This document shows, in pieces, positions 21,031 through 32,960 of a DNA stretch of 64,000 nucleotides (within the stretch, counting starts at the first letter, position 1; the number at the start of each line of letters is the position of its first letter). The DNA lies in the NCBI GenBank assembly GCA_008828725.1, contig MEHQ01004367.1, positions 1 through 64,000 of the forward strand. Reading direction: 5' to 3'. The DNA comes from Saccharina japonica. Taxonomy: Eukaryota > Sar > Phaeophyceae > Laminariales > Laminariaceae. Below the pieces are notes generated by a model. That model was not told the origin of the DNA. It saw only the letters and a program-made list of their open reading frames with translations, and made no database searches. Position numbers and translations under genes: made by a program.

Positions 21031-22460
21031 AGGGATAATCATTTGAGATTTCCCGAAAACTGTAAGAAGTTTTTCTTGGTTTTTGTTTTTCGTAGAATCA
21101 CAAAAAAAAAGAACAGCCCAGAATGAAGGCACGTATCAAAATCAAAGGCGTTTTGCCCCACCGATTGACATGACGAAACAGAAGGCCTGCTCGGTAACGC
21201 AAGGAACTGGAGCTCCCTTCTACCCAATGTCGGCGTCATTTGGGGTCTTGTGGCCGGCACACTGCTCTCCGATCTTCCGGCAAGGCGTGTCTCTCCGAAC
21301 TGCAAAACACACAGCAAGTCGGTAGTCCAGATGCGTGCACCAGGAAATTAATGAGGCTCGAGCCAGCATCTCAGCCCAACGAACCCAAGGTTGACATGCA
21401 CCCCACGACCCATGGGTCCATTGAAACGTCGGCCGTTTTCAATTTTGATGCTTGCATCGCTCGCTTGGTCAATTTGCTCGTACTCGTATATACGGTGCTG
21501 GTACTGCTGTAAGAAATTTACAAATTACGAGTACTCGAACCAAAATATCACCGCTAAAATCGTTTCGCCGATCAAGGAAACTTACGCAGATTCTGTTGTT
21601 TGTAGGCGCAACTCGTGCTCGACCTAGGGAAGAGGGGTGGAAGAGACATTTGGCGCGGCTGGTGTCCTCTACGAGAGGATTCCACGAGAGCAATCGGCGA
21701 CGCAAATGGTTTCGCTCTTCAGAGGTAGGGCTGCCCTCCGTCCAGATTCGCCAAGGGAGAGATGTACCCCGAAAATCTCAACAGAGCAGATTAAGGGCCG
21801 ACTTCGAACAACAGCTCGTTCTCCCTCGACAAGTCACCCCATGACCAGCTTCAGCCTCTCAAGTGGTTCCTCTGACTTCGAGAGCCGGCCTCAAGTCATC
21901 GCAGCGAAAAAGAAGCCTTCATCAGCGAGGTATCAGCCTCTGACCTACGAGGAGGATGAAGATTAAAACCGACGCGCAGCGATTCCACTCCCTTCTGGTA
22001 CGAACGAGTACGAGCAATTTGACCAAGCGAGGGATGCAAGCATCGAAATTGGAAACGGCCGACGTTTCAATGGACCCATGGGTCGTGGGGTACATATCAA
22101 CCTTGTATCCGTTCGACCGAGATGCTGGCTCGAGACTCATTAATTTCCTGGTGCACGCATCTGGACTACCGATTGGCTGTGGTTTTTGCAGTATGGAGAG
22201 ACATGCCCTGCCAGCAGATCGGACAGGAGTGTGCCGACCACAAGGGCTCAAATGACGCCGGCATTGGGTAGAAAGGAGCTCCAGTTCCTTGTGTTACCGA
22301 CCAGGCCTTCTGTTTCGTCATGTCAATAGGTGAGGCGAAACGCTTTCGGGTTCGATACTTATCTTCATTCTGGGCTGTTCGTTTGTTTTGTGATTCTACG
22401 AAAAAAACAAATTTAGAAACTTTTTACAATTTCCCGGAAATCTCAAATGATTACCCCTGT
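21031..22460. mobile_element. Foldback element with 463-bp inverted arms
   Basis: The left arm (21031-21493) and right arm (21998-22460) are reverse complements along their length. Landmarks are ATAATCATTTGAGATTTCC, GTAGAATCACAAAA, GAACAGCCCAGAATGA, AGGAACTGGAGCTCC and GACCCATGGGTCCATTG. A 504-bp core separates them. Similarity is high but not perfect. Outer flanks show no obvious target duplication. Foldback DNA transposons and hairpin-forming duplications both fit. Confidence 0.85.
21637..21966 (+). CDS. Unrecognised 109-codon frame in the foldback core
   Basis: The frame opens with an ATG at 21637 and ends TAA at 21964-21966 after a Ser-rich, then Lys-rich, then acidic tail (SARYQPLTYEEDED). 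It fills most of the single-copy core. Composition is protein-like near the C-terminus, but I recognise no family. It could be an exon captured by the foldback or chance. Confidence 0.25.
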   Translation: MEETFGAAGVLYERIPREQSATQMVSLFRGRAALRPDSPRERCTPKISTEQIKGRLRTTARSPSTSHPMTSFSLSSGSSDFESRPQVIAAKKKPSSARYQPLTYEEDED

Positions 22461-22928
22461 AATCGATAAGCAGGGGGATTGCTGCATAAAATAAATGATA
22501 ACACGAAATTCGCGTCGGAAAGACGCTGTACTCCGTATTATTATGTTCCAACTTGCGAACTAAACGGAGGGTGGGAGGGCGCCGACGCAACGAAAGTAGG
22601 GAGCTTGGAGCATTCGGCCGTAATGAGTCTCGCCGGCTCTCTCTCTCGTGTACGCTACCAATTGCTAGTTTGCTGCCCCCAACACGGTCTTCAGTACATG
22701 CACGGGTGGGATACGGCATGAACACGGAGAACGGCGCTACCCAGAACGAACGAAACATGACCCTAGGACGTCACTCCCATCGACCCAGAGAAAATAATCA
22801 AAATCGTCCCACAGCCGCAGTCCCTCGCCAATATCATATCATCAAAGTCGTCCCACAGCCGCAGCTCCTAGCGAACGTTCACTCAGACAGCAGCATCGTA
22901 GGCATAACGGACCGTCTCACTGATCGCT

Positions 22929-23249
22929 TTGCACCAAACCGAAAATTGGGAAAGGCGGCAAAAAGCCGACAGTTCGACGGGCATGTACCTTATGTACGAC
23001 GGAAGGGGTCGCCAGCGAACGTTCGCGAAGATCATTCCCACTCTCGATCGTCCTATATATCATCGTACAACGAATGGTGTTATTTATCTATTCACTACGA
23101 CTATCCTGGATGCGGTAGATGCAGATGTTCCACCTCTACCGTGCTGTCGCCGCGAGTGTGGCAGTGGCGAGTACGACGAAAGCTCGACCGCTGACATGGG
23201 CGGGGAGGGGGGATGCGCTTCACTGCTTACGCTCACGTCGCCAGGGTAG
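22929..23249 (+). CDS. Possible exon, unrecognised
   Basis: A 106-codon frame reading RQRTFAKIIPTLDRPIYH and FTTTILDAVDADVPPLPCC has plausible amino-acid use. A further frame, MVAVRVQGYFEEYLADKW (23299-23385), follows. CC...C spacing could hint at a metal site, but no named motif is complete. No splice site is convincing. Confidence is low. Confidence 0.2.
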   Translation: MHQTENWERRQKADSSTGMYLMYDGRGRQRTFAKIIPTLDRPIYHRTTNGVIYLFTTTILDAVDADVPPLPCCRRECGSGEYDESSTADMGGEGGCASLLTLTSPG

Positions 23250-23399
23250 AACCGCGTGCACTGCATTGAGGACCGCGTACGGTAGTCCGCAGTACGAAAT
23301 GGTTGCGGTACGAGTTCAAGGGTATTTCGAAGAGTACCTCGCCGACAAGTGGATACTCCAAGAAAACAGCCACCATCGAGGTTAACACGATTGCCTGGG

Positions 23400-23794
23400 G
23401 ACTACGGTGGCGTCGGAAGGGACAAAAGCAAGGAGTAGGAAAAACATCATAGGACGAGGGCGACACGCTGTTACGGCGTAAGTCGCGCGTTTGTGAACCG
23501 TTGTCAGTAGTATTACACATACTCTTGATCACGAACTGACCTAAGTTCGACCTCACCCTCATCGATATATGGCCACTGTGGCTGCTTCGACTATCGCCTG
23601 GAGATGAACGAAATCTGGATGAAAAAGCGGAAGCGGTAGGGTTTCACCGAATGTTTGGCAGCCCACGTTTTTAGTGTGCATGGTACTAAGCGGGGGTGGT
23701 AGTGATGATAGCGATATCACGGTTAATATAAACTTGAAACACATCAGAATTGCTGGAGTGAATGCCGGTGTCGTCCTTTCTCAATTCGCGTATC
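23400..23794. other. Intergenic stretch, no gene recognised
   Basis: Only short frames with no domain. A plus frame at 23674-23919 starts GGGSDDSDITVNINL but runs into the inverted repeat that follows. Confidence 0.35.
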
Positions 23795-24140
23795 CCCCAG
23801 AAATTCGACGCCGCCTTATGTGCAGGAGCAACTTGCATAAAGTTTGGTGCAGGATGCGGGTTTTAATAGCTGAGGCTGTCCTTTTGGGCCGCATGATTTA
23901 TTTCGGGAAAACGCCATGAAAACACGCCGCGGAGCCGCGTGGCTGCCCCTGCCGACCTCGTGCCCCCCGAAGAGTTGGGGTTCGGGTTCAGGTCAGGGTT
24001 AGGGTTGAGGTTAGGTGTATGTCTGGGGTTGTCTTGGTCTGGATCGACGGGTAAGGTATCAATTGACAACACACAGCCTGCACAAAACTTTTGGCAGGTT
24101 GCTCCTGCACATAGGGTGCGCCCAGAAATTCATGTCACCA
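23795..24140. repeat. Inverted repeat enclosing a third telomere-like tract
   Basis: TATGTGCAGGAGCAACTTGC (23818) is complemented by TTGCTCCTGCACATA (24097-24113), with imperfect pairing for about 60 bp. Between the arms, 23975-24035 has GGGTTCGGGTTCAGG, AGGGTTAGGGTTGAGG and GGTTAGG words. Confidence 0.55.
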
Positions 24141-24239
24141 CCCACCGAAGTGGAGACTTGGATCGAGTAGGTTATACTCACAGATCAGCAGCATCTACGT
24201 GTTTACGCGCGATACTTGTTTAGCCTTGGGCAGGTAACG

Positions 24240-26990
24240 GAAGCTGCATGCATGAGCAGGCCAGTGGGTATTCGCGGCGATACATTTCAAGGCTCCGGTC
24301 TACCCCTAACCGGGTATGGCTACGAGTACTCGTAGAGACAGTATGCGGGGTTCCAGTCTTTCGGCTGTGCTGGCGTGGTATCGTAAGTTGCCTGCTACGC
24401 GTGGGAAGAGCAAGTTCCGGAGTCTCCGCCATAAGCGAGGACGTATTCCATGGCCCTGCCGGATGTTGTGCTGGAACTCCACACGAACTTGGAGAATTGT
24501 TGCCGTGTCTGGCCCCCCATGTATGAGTTACCGCCCCGCCTAGTCTACCCCGACGGACCGCACAACAATACCTGCGGCAAGTTTCGTGGTCCAACATATT
24601 GAGTGTAATCCTCTGGTCGACAGGTACGAGTCCGACTGACGACCTCCTTCCGTGACGCCCGTGCAGTTACGCTCGTCTAAAGAGGGGGGTTCTACTACCG
24701 GTAAGTAGATGCACCCTGTGTGCTTGTTCGAGGAAATGTATCATTTTCTCTCCATCAGAAGGAAACCACGTACCAGTGGCGGCGCTTGGAACGACACCCA
24801 CAACGGGTTGTCAACCCGGGTACCACTAATCCGTGTGCACTCCAGTCGTGTGATTTGTTAGATCCATCCGGGTATCATACTGGGCAATCACCTTGCTAGG
24901 TGTCCATCCGACAAACAGTTTGCGGAGAGGTGGGGAGGGGGGCGGGGGTCGCGTCAAGATTACTGCGGTTCGCCGCCTCAGCTGCAAGCGCACCCGAAGC
25001 AGAAACCAGATCAGTCAGCGGCGCTGCCACCGCCGATTTACCCCTTTGGTTGTAGTTGTTTGTCGCCAGTGGTGCTACACTAGGGGATCTGCCCACCATT
25101 TCACTGCCAAGTGTAGGTCAGTTGGTCGAATGGGTTTGTTCGTCACTAAAAATTGGACTCGGAGGTGTCCTACTGGCGCAGAATAACAAATAGTATCATC
25201 ATGGCGGTTCATGTAGCAAAGCCAATAAAGGGCGCACAAGTTTGACACTGGCCAGTAATATCGCCCTACGAGTAGTTACTACAGTAGTCCAAGCGTCCTT
25301 GAATTACTAGAAAAACAAGGAGCTAAACGTGACCGCCCTACCTTAGCTCCCATCTCCCGTTTAGGTGTTGGTGTGCGACAGACTGAGATCCCGTTATCTA
25401 AAGCGCATTCCAGGTACTGCCACGCGTTAAAGTCAACAACGAAGGTGATACTCGGACAAAGGGTGAATGGGTGGCATGTAATACACGGCGGCCGAACCCG
25501 CCCCGTGATTAGCATCCGCAATAAGTCGCTGCTGCACGACCGTTAAGCACAGAGACCACTCCAAAGTTTTCCTTATTCCGCTTGGCCATATGTTAGGACA
25601 CAGTACATGTCAATCAATACTACTATGCATAGTACATATGTGTTGCAAGGCTTTCCTTTGGGGTGGTTGTAAGATGGGAGTTGATTCTTGAACGAATACA
25701 ATTGGCTTGTAGTTGGGTTTGGACTATTCCGCCGAAGATTGCACTTGTTTGGGGGATTTGTGTGTCCACAATGAGTAACAATTTCACAGTACATTTAAAT
25801 ATAGCCTACTCGTACATCGAACCGTCCAAATGCGGGCGACGCAAGAAAATAGTAGTAGTAAGGTTGTGCCCCCCCCCGTACGCAGTACGTCAGCAGTATC
25901 AGAGCAGCAACAAACAATATACAGCCGCAACCTACATACTGCGGTCTATGCTGGTCCAGGGACGAGTCGACAATATGTACCTGTTTTTTTCATCGGACCC
26001 GAAGACACAACGAAGACACTCTGCCCTCGTACTAGGGGCGGTGTACGTATTGTATGATACTCGTACCCCAGCACGTACTTCGTACGGGTACGATTTGTTT
26101 ACTTTCTAGGAGCAATACTTTTAGAGGATTTTCTGTGAATTTCTTGAAACAAGCGCAGAGCGTGCCTCTTGCATAGGCGGGAAGTGCAAAAACCAGCAAT
26201 ATATTCGCCTGGCAAGTAACCACGCTACAGCACTATTAATACCTGATAGACCTGGCTCATAGCAGCAGCACAGCAATAAACGAGTCGTTTCGTGTCCCTG
26301 CAGATCGCAGACACATTCCTTCCACCTGAGCTACTGTCGAAGAAGTCGATTGCGTACTGCTTGCTCTCCTGTAGTACAGCAGTACATACATCATGATGAG
26401 CTCTGCCTGATACTGGTAGTCTGTATGATGGTGTCTCCCTATACGCTCACAAAATTCCGGCTGTACCGCAGCAGCAGTACACCATAAGCTCTCCTGTCTG
26501 ATAGTCTGTATGCTGGTGTCTCTCCGTGGAGCTGTTCAAATGCCGGCCGTCGAGCAACTGCGTTATGGTGGTTGCGCACCGAAAAGCCCGCTGTTTCCGC
26601 CTGTTGGTGCTGCTGCTGCATGTAGCTCCCGCGCCGGCAGCCACATTACTCAGCCATTCGCTACTAAGCAGCAGTTAATCGCGTGCTGCTGATGTACATG
26701 TGAACCATCAGCTCTGTAATACGGGTCAACAGAATGCACAGCAGCAGCAACACCAGCAGCAAAAACGACAGCTGCAACTACACTGCTGTATAGTTGTCGT
26801 TGGATTAGGGTTTTTGGTGCACTGCGAGTACGCAGTAAAACCTACCAGGTATCTGGTATATAAGACGAGTAGCAATCTGAGCAAATCTGGGTGTACAATA
26901 AAATTCCACCCAGCTGGGTGCACAAATGGTTTTTCAGATATCCTTAGAATATTGGAAGAGTCAATAGATGTCAAATGAGGCAGGGGGCGT
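24240..26990. other. Long intergenic region, no gene recognised
   Basis: Frames up to 148 codons exist on both strands but none shows a family or splice context. A 90-bp partial duplication is present at 26396-26470 and 26486-26560 (CTGATA...GTCTGTATG(A/C)TGGTGTCTC). CAGCAG runs occur at 26460-26480 and 26735-26765, and poly-C at 25870. Confidence 0.4.
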
Positions 26991-27207
26991 CGAGGATTTG
27001 GATATCATACCCCCCCCCCGAGAGGCCGAAAAACAAAATTTACCACTTTTGTTTTTTTTTTCTGTGTACGAGTACGTATACCTCGTGTATACTGGTGGTG
27101 TATCCGGTGTATCCAGCAGGGTGTATAGGTCAGTATCGGTGTATGTTTTGTGTAACAGCTACAGTAGTACCGGAGAGATGCAAACCCTCGCATTAAGTCA
27201 AATAACG
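26991..27207 (+). repeat. Short copy of the 8087-9070 dispersed repeat, without insertions
   Basis: Starts GAGGATTTGGATATCATACC and ends near GCAAACCCTCGCATTAAGT. It lacks both nested elements of the 8-kb copy and serves as a near-empty reference. Confidence 0.7.
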
Positions 27208-27770
27208 TATGAGTAACATCACATCTCCGACAGATAGGTTCAGGATATTTACAGAAGCAGTACGATTGTCTACTCGTACCAGGTGGTTCGTGCAACACGG
27301 CGTTCACGTCCCCACACGGAGCCAACATGAAACAACCCGAGCAACGATTCGCAGTGTTCTACCAGGTTATACTGCTGTAGCGCCTGGTAGCGCCGGTCAA
27401 AAATAAATATTCTGCGCGCGTACAGCAGCAGTGCAGTATTAAGGAGGTACTATTAATACTACTACTGTAGTACCGCCACGTAGGGCAGACCGGGGCAATT
27501 ACTCGTACAAGTAGTGCTACCGAGATATAGTAGTATCGAGATTGTGAGTAAAAGGGTCTACCCACACCAGTATGAATACGTGGCTCGTCTAAATACGGCA
27601 TCCAAGTCCCCACCCAGAAACACACGAAGCAACGGCTTGCAATGTTCGACTGCTGTAGTACTGTAGCTGCGGGAAGCGCTACGAGTACTGCTTGCTGCTG
27701 TAGTACCAAGATTCACCTGTGCGAGCAAGCATGCTGCTGCAGCTATATGTGGTAAGGCAAGGCAACATGG

Positions 27771-28100
27771 TTATATGAGGTACCACAGGTACGTACCGGT
27801 ATATACGAGTATGATGATACCAGATACCAGGTACTCGTATACTCGAAGTATACGATATAGGGCAGGGCGAGTATAGGGCATCAAGGCGTCGCCCACTACT
27901 GGACTTGACTGGACTGATACAGAGGCCCCGTCCGTCGCGACCTTCTTCAGGCAGTGCTTATCCATCCAAGCCTGTGGACCCCACGGCTCTTCGGGACCTT
28001 CTGGTCCACCTTCGATCGAGCTCATAGCTCCTTTGTACCGCTCACTACTCTCCCTCGACTCTCCTGCTGCAGTCGCTGCCTCTACGCAGCTGCAGCTCAT
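27771..28100 (-). pseudogene. Coding-like fragment within a dispersed repeat
   Basis: The minus frame contains ERYKGAMSSIEGGPEGPEE, and the homologous stretch at 9830-9900 encodes EWYKGGMRSLEGCPEGPEE. Conservation of the peptide while third bases differ suggests the repeat once encoded protein. The rest of the frame ends in hydrophobic sequence without a family. I do not know the parent element. Confidence 0.3.
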
Positions 28101-28262
28101 AGGTCATAGGCCTGCGGCCTGCGGCCACCCCTGGTATTGTAGTAGTATGGAAGGCCTTGTATCAAGCAGGGGGGGGGGGGGCTCTACCATCCCCTGTGTT
28201 CAGTATTATATAGGTATTGTATAGGTGTAGAGGGAGGGGATGGTCTCAGGTACCCCCCCCCC
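27950..28262. repeat. Second copy of the 9830-10170 dispersed repeat
   Basis: Same block order, ending GGAAGGCCTTGTATCAAGCAG, then a G-run, CCCCTGTGTTCAGT and a final C-run. Confidence 0.65.
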
Positions 28263-31160
28263 CCTGTCAAAACGTAAAAGGTTTGGATGTGTGTGAAGAA
28301 CAAATTTTGACGGTGAGGTGATCGAAATTATATTTTTCGACACCCCTTCGACAATGGCGAGGGAACAAATAGTTTTTGTTTATTACATGTCGTACTTGGC
28401 GGTTGAACAAAGCAGCAGCAGCTACTGTATGTACAGACAAAAGACAAACACACTCGTACAACAGCACCTGGCAGCAGCAGCAGCAGCAGTAGTAGCAAGC
28501 AGCAGCAGGCACAGGGAGAGCAGAGCACCAGAGCAGGAACCTTGCTCCTTGCCCCCATGTTCTTGTTCCTTCCCTGTGCATAATCTGTGTTGCGATTGAT
28601 TTAGCTTGAAAGTAATGCATACGTCTTGCTTATGTCTGCTCATTACTTTGCTCACCACATACAAGCGCCGCGGAACGTCAAGGTAGTAGGTGCACCGCGT
28701 TGATCGGTAAGGCAAATCAACTGAAGCATAGCCAGTCAGAGACAGTAGCACTCGTGCAGAGAGCTAGTGCGGCACGGTAAAGAGAGACAGACAGGACTTT
28801 ACCCCCCTCCCCCCCCTTCTATAATATATGTATATGATTTATAGGTTGGGTGGCGTCGGTTGGCAACGACGCTGTAAAACACGCCCTCCTGGTGAGCTAG
28901 ACAACCAGGGTGCGTTTTTTTTTGTTTTTTTTTTGGCGGTCACCAAAGCTGGCGGTCGTAGATCATTTGTGCGGGGTGGAGAACCTTTGGTCCGCACAAG
29001 GGGAATGTCGTTCACGTAGTGTTAATTGGTAGGCCCCGCGAGGCAGTTACATAGTACCCATTGCTGTCTCGGAAGTGGCCACACCAAATTAAATTAACTC
29101 ATTGAAGCTGTCTCCATATGCAAGTCCGCCTCAGCGACGGTTCTTAGCAGGATGCAGCTCACCCTCCATGCGACTCGCCCAATACTCACGGCGTTTCGCG
29201 CTTGGTGCAAGCAATGTTGCCTGGTTGGTGAAAACCCACGCGGCTCCGTTCCCGGCATTGTAGGATGCGAGGGTCGTATGGTTGCATACGACTACGGCGT
29301 GCACAACATTCAGCTTACCCCCCCCCACGATCTCTGGTGTTGTTGTCGTGATGCTCTGCCTGCATTGCGTCCGAAGCTCAGTGTCGCCGTTGCGACTACC
29401 AGTCACGTCGTGCTGCTGTCAGCAAAAAGTGCAACGGACAGAAGTAAAAACCTACTCACAGCTGACATGTTTCAAATCTTTAAACAAAACTACCTGGGTA
29501 CAGCAGTACTTCGAAGAGCTGCGGTCGAAAGTTGGGCCGTTCGCACAAACAAGAGCTGTCATACGGTCCACTCCATAAAAGAAGTTTCGGAAAAAAAAAT
29601 GAAAACAAAAAGTTCGATGCTCTAGCTGGGGTGTCATAATGGCGGGGTATTTGTCCAGGATTATTTACGACTTGCTCATGTTTGGGGATGGTATTGCCAA
29701 GTCATCATCGACAGCATTTTTTTGCAGCAGCGAACCACAAAGTCGAGTGAGAAACATGTGACTACTGCACGAAATGCCCCTGAACTTCCGGTCGACCACG
29801 GTGCTCCACCACTTCGCGCCGAGGCGGACGGCCTGCCGCTCTACGATTTACGGCGCGGTGGGTACGCCTCTCCCACCTCCTCCTCGCGGTCTCCCAGCTT
29901 TGAGGTTGCGTGCCGGTGTCTGTTTGCTCTCGTACGAGTACGTACCCATCATTTTTCCTTCCAGCAGAACACTACTTTCCCCGCCACGGCATCACCAGCC
30001 GACCACTCGTTCAAGGAAGATGGCGCGCCCTGTCGCCGTACGCTGTGGTGGCGTGTCATGCATCCCAGGCTGCTGTAGTGGCGGTGCAGGCACCCTGATA
30101 CCGCCTGTGTTCTGTACCATGACCACAACCCTGCGCAGCTTGACTGCTCATGCCTGGACTCCATTTTTCGACCCTTTTCATTGAGCAAGAACTAAAAACA
30201 ATTTGCCCCTGGAAAAAAGGTAGCCGTCAACGTCTTTTATGCGGCGAGACTTCGGCCGTCTTTGATCAACCACGTCCATGAGCAAGTTTTGTTCCACTTT
30301 TGTTTTTTTCCGAAACTCTCTACTAACGACCGGCACAGGTTTACGTAACTCTAATGATAGTTATATTTATACAATGATGGGCTTGAATACCGCAGTGCAC
30401 GCAGGGTAAATATGCCCATATATCAGAGTAAGCACACGTTGGTCGCAAACACCAACACAGCAGCCACGCATAAAAACGTCCACCCCGATCGTCTACGCCA
30501 GAGTGCCCAACTGGCGTGTACGAATAGAGTTCAAGTCCGAGACCCAGGTCTTTCCGAACAGGTGGGGAGCCTGACCCAAACTCACAATAACGTTCTAAGC
30601 ATATGTAGGAACATGTATATGACGACTTCTTGCCGCCAAGTAAACCCAAGCTCTCCATGTTGACAAGTTAGATTTGAATATGTCACCAGGCCCACATGCC
30701 ACGTCAAACCATTGCTATTTTAAAGGATATTAACCTCATGTACATCGGTAGTAGCCCCAACGCAGTACTGCCAAGGGTGAAGCTATACCCATTAATCGGC
30801 GTTCTATCTGCTTCCCTTTGTACGCAATTCGAGTGGAAAGCGTCTCCGGGAGAGAGGGAGACGGTGTACAAGGAATCGACTCCACTCCTCTTGATATTGC
30901 CATCAAGCGTATCGCTGCATACCCTGAGGAAAGTACAGGATCAAGTTTCAAGGGCCTCCGCTGGCCGAGTGGAGACAAACCCTTGTTCCAGAAACTTCTA
31001 GGCAACGTTGTGTATCGCCTGGTACATAGGAGAACGCCAACTATATATGTATCATATACTGTAGCTCAAGCCCAATAACCTACGTTCCACGCGACTGTTG
31101 TCAGTCTAAACAAGAATGTTGGATTCGCCGTAGTGTAGTTTATAGCTTGTCTATCCGAAA
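28263..31160. other. Repeat-rich intergenic region, no secure gene
   Basis: 28400-28600 (CAGCAG, AGAGCACCAGAG, CTTGCCCCCAT) recurs at 42230-42370. 29320-29640 (GATGCTCTGCCT, GTCAGCAAAAAGTG, CGAAAGTTGGGCCGTT, CATACGGTCCACT) recurs at 42600-42840. Frames at 29131-29406 minus and 30818-31078 plus are plausible peptides but unsupported. Confidence 0.4.
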
Positions 31161-31162
31161 TA

Positions 31163-31690
31163 TTAGCACCAGCCAGCGAAGGCAGAAGCAACCGCCACCA
31201 TGCCGGCCCCACCAAGTGCGACGACTCCGACACCCGACTTGCAAGTTGGGCTAGCATCGGAGGTAGTAACCACCGGCCCTGCTGCTTCGCATGAACCACA
31301 GACGATCGACATGTCCTCGTTGCTAATGAAAACAAAGTTTTCACCGTTGCCTGTGAAGTCACCTTCACATTCATTGACGTGAAACACCAACCGCAACGGA
31401 GGGGACAGCGGGTTGAACGATAAGGGCGAATGTGAAAGAGCCAGACGATGAGAAGAACTGTTTCCTCCCGAAACACGGATGCTGGTGGCGTAATGTATCT
31501 GATGGTTAACTTTACTGCGTGAATCCCCTCGTCGATTATCACTACCGCCCTTGCCAATACGCGGGGTACCAATCCAATGTAACGGGCCACACGAAGCAAG
31601 TTCGGCCACACACTGAGCAGAATAATCCATTCGCAACGTAGCTATTGCCGGTATATACTCAACTTCGCCCGTTTCTACACTATATTCCAA
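31163..31690 (-). CDS. Terminal exon of the modular protein family, with a hydrophobic C-terminus
   Basis: The last about 90 codons read FHVNECEGDFTGNGENF, then DMSIVCGSC, then Ser/Thr-rich sequence and a hydrophobic tail (GVGVVALGGAGMVAVAS) ending FAGWC and a stop at 31163. GDFTGNG and the following S(I/V)xCGxC parallel the GDFDGDG...SVSCGC block of the 314-bp exons at 37.7 and 43.7 kb, so I place it in the same family. The hydrophobic end suggests a membrane anchor or a GPI-type signal. The upstream part of the frame (31690-31420) is uncertain and may include an intron. No named family is recognised. Confidence 0.45.
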   Translation of the reverse strand: MEYSVETGEVEYIPAIATLRMDYSAQCVAELASCGPLHWIGTPRIGKGGSDNRRGDSRSKVNHQIHYATSIRVSGGNSSSHRLALSHSPLSFNPLSPPLRLVFHVNECEGDFTGNGENFVFISNEDMSIVCGSCEAAGPVVTTSDASPTCKSGVGVVALGGAGMVAVASAFAGWC

Positions 31691-32170
31691 ACGTCGTCGA
31701 CGTGGTTAACATCCGAAGTAGATCAGCGTCGGCCTGCGTGGCGTCGATTGACTTCCAATAGAAATAGGCGGTGTGACTGCTATAATAAGTGATGCATCCT
31801 GACATCGTGTAGCGGTTTTCATCGGTTCTGATGTTCCTGAAGCTACTGCCCAAACAAAGAGCGTCGAGCAGACCGTAGTGTTACGCTCAGGCTGCAGCCT
31901 GACACCCGTTTGCCCGCAGACCAAGGTTAGAAACCTGGCCACGTCTCCTACCGTGACGAACAAGCGGTACGCTAGCACACCACAGTGCCACCATCACAGA
32001 GTTCGTGCATCACTGGCAGTTTTATCATCTCGGCGGCGAGGCAGCGCCAGGTGCGTGCCTCACCGCGAAGGGGTCGCCCTTATTCGACTGTGTCGGACGC
32101 ATGCTACGGTAGAGGTGCATCACGAACTTTCTGACGGTTGCCACTTGAGAAGAAGCGCTCTATACCTCAC
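31691..32170. other. Intergenic stretch, no secure gene
   Basis: A minus frame (31706-31978) contains CGQTGVRLQPERN and could be another exon of the modular family, but I cannot support it. A plus frame of 135 codons (31878-32285) runs into a repeat. Confidence 0.3.
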
Positions 32171-32174
32171 CCAA

Positions 32175-32400
32175 AACCTTATTTTGAGGAAAATAAAAAG
32201 TTTTACCCGACGACCAATCCCATGGTTTAAGTATAATATGAAACATAGTCCTTCAAAAGCAAGAAAAAACTTCGGTCGATTTTGAGTTAAGGAGCCCCCG
32301 CCATTTCAGAAACAAAAATAGCCAAAAAAAGGTATACCTACCTCTATCGTAGCACGCGTTTCGGGCTACGATCAGAGTTGAATGTTTCCACTAAAACAGG
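32175..32400. repeat. Dispersed repeat copy with an unoccupied TTAA site
   Basis: ACCCGACGACCAATCCCATGG, CGATTTTGAG, TTAA (32287-32290), GGAGCCCCCGCCATTTCAG. Copies at 46920-47230, 47520-47700 and 47810-48040 share this order. Two of them carry piggyBac-type MITEs exactly at the TTAA position. Confidence 0.75.
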
Positions 32401-32597
32401 TGGTGGTGATGTGGCCTACTTCAACCGAGGAACTAACCAATAAGGCATGCCTTATCGCCGGAATCCCATACTGGGTTTCCAAATCTATTAGGATGCGTAC
32501 TATCATAGGGGTAGCAATGTTTGGACAAAACAAATCTGACGGACGTGGCTCCATAGCTCGGAAGCTGCCCAATATTGTTGGAAAACTGATTGTGTTT

Positions 32598-32960
32598 TTA
32601 CGCGATAAGCGTTGAGTACCGTAGACCATCGATTCGCGTTGCTATCATTTCCCAATGTCGGTGTTTCGGCGAGAGGTAAATACGCCCTTGAGCGCGGATC
32701 CCCATGAAAACAAACGTACAGGGTGCGTCTTCGCGCGGCATTTCTAGGCAATGGCATTCGTTGTTCACCGGGTGAAGCATAAAGTACATGTTATTGTATA
32801 TGAGGCAGGCTTTGGTCGGTTCATGGAGCTTGTTGGCGTAGGGCCGTGGAAACATTTCCCGCCCACCCCTACAGCAGCATGCGTCTTCGCCGCTGATGGT
32901 ACTTACAGGCCCAGGACGCGTTCGCAGGGTTGACATCGCTCGCCGACTCCACAGACCCAC
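32598..32960 (-). CDS. Possible minus-strand exon, unrecognised
   Basis: The frame has a plausible stretch EMFPRPYANKLHEPTKACL, then HPVNNECHCLEMPRED and a stop at 32598. CTGCTGTAG before GGGTGGG could be an acceptor. It lies among minus-strand exons of the modular family, but no shared motif is clear. Weakly supported. Confidence 0.25.
   Translation of the reverse strand: MGLWSRRAMSTLRTRPGPVSTISGEDACCCRGGREMFPRPYANKLHEPTKACLIYNNMYFMLHPVNNECHCLEMPREDAPCTFVFMGIRAQGRIYLSPKHRHWEMIATRIDGLRYSTLIA

Noticed and set aside
22553-23194. 213-codon plus frame as a gene
   Set aside because: Arg/Ser-rich, no motif, and overlapped by a more plausible alternative frame at 22929-23249.
29152-29625. 157-codon plus frame
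   Set aside because: It lies mostly in a dispersed repeat whose other copy (42500-42840) is full of stops in the same frame.
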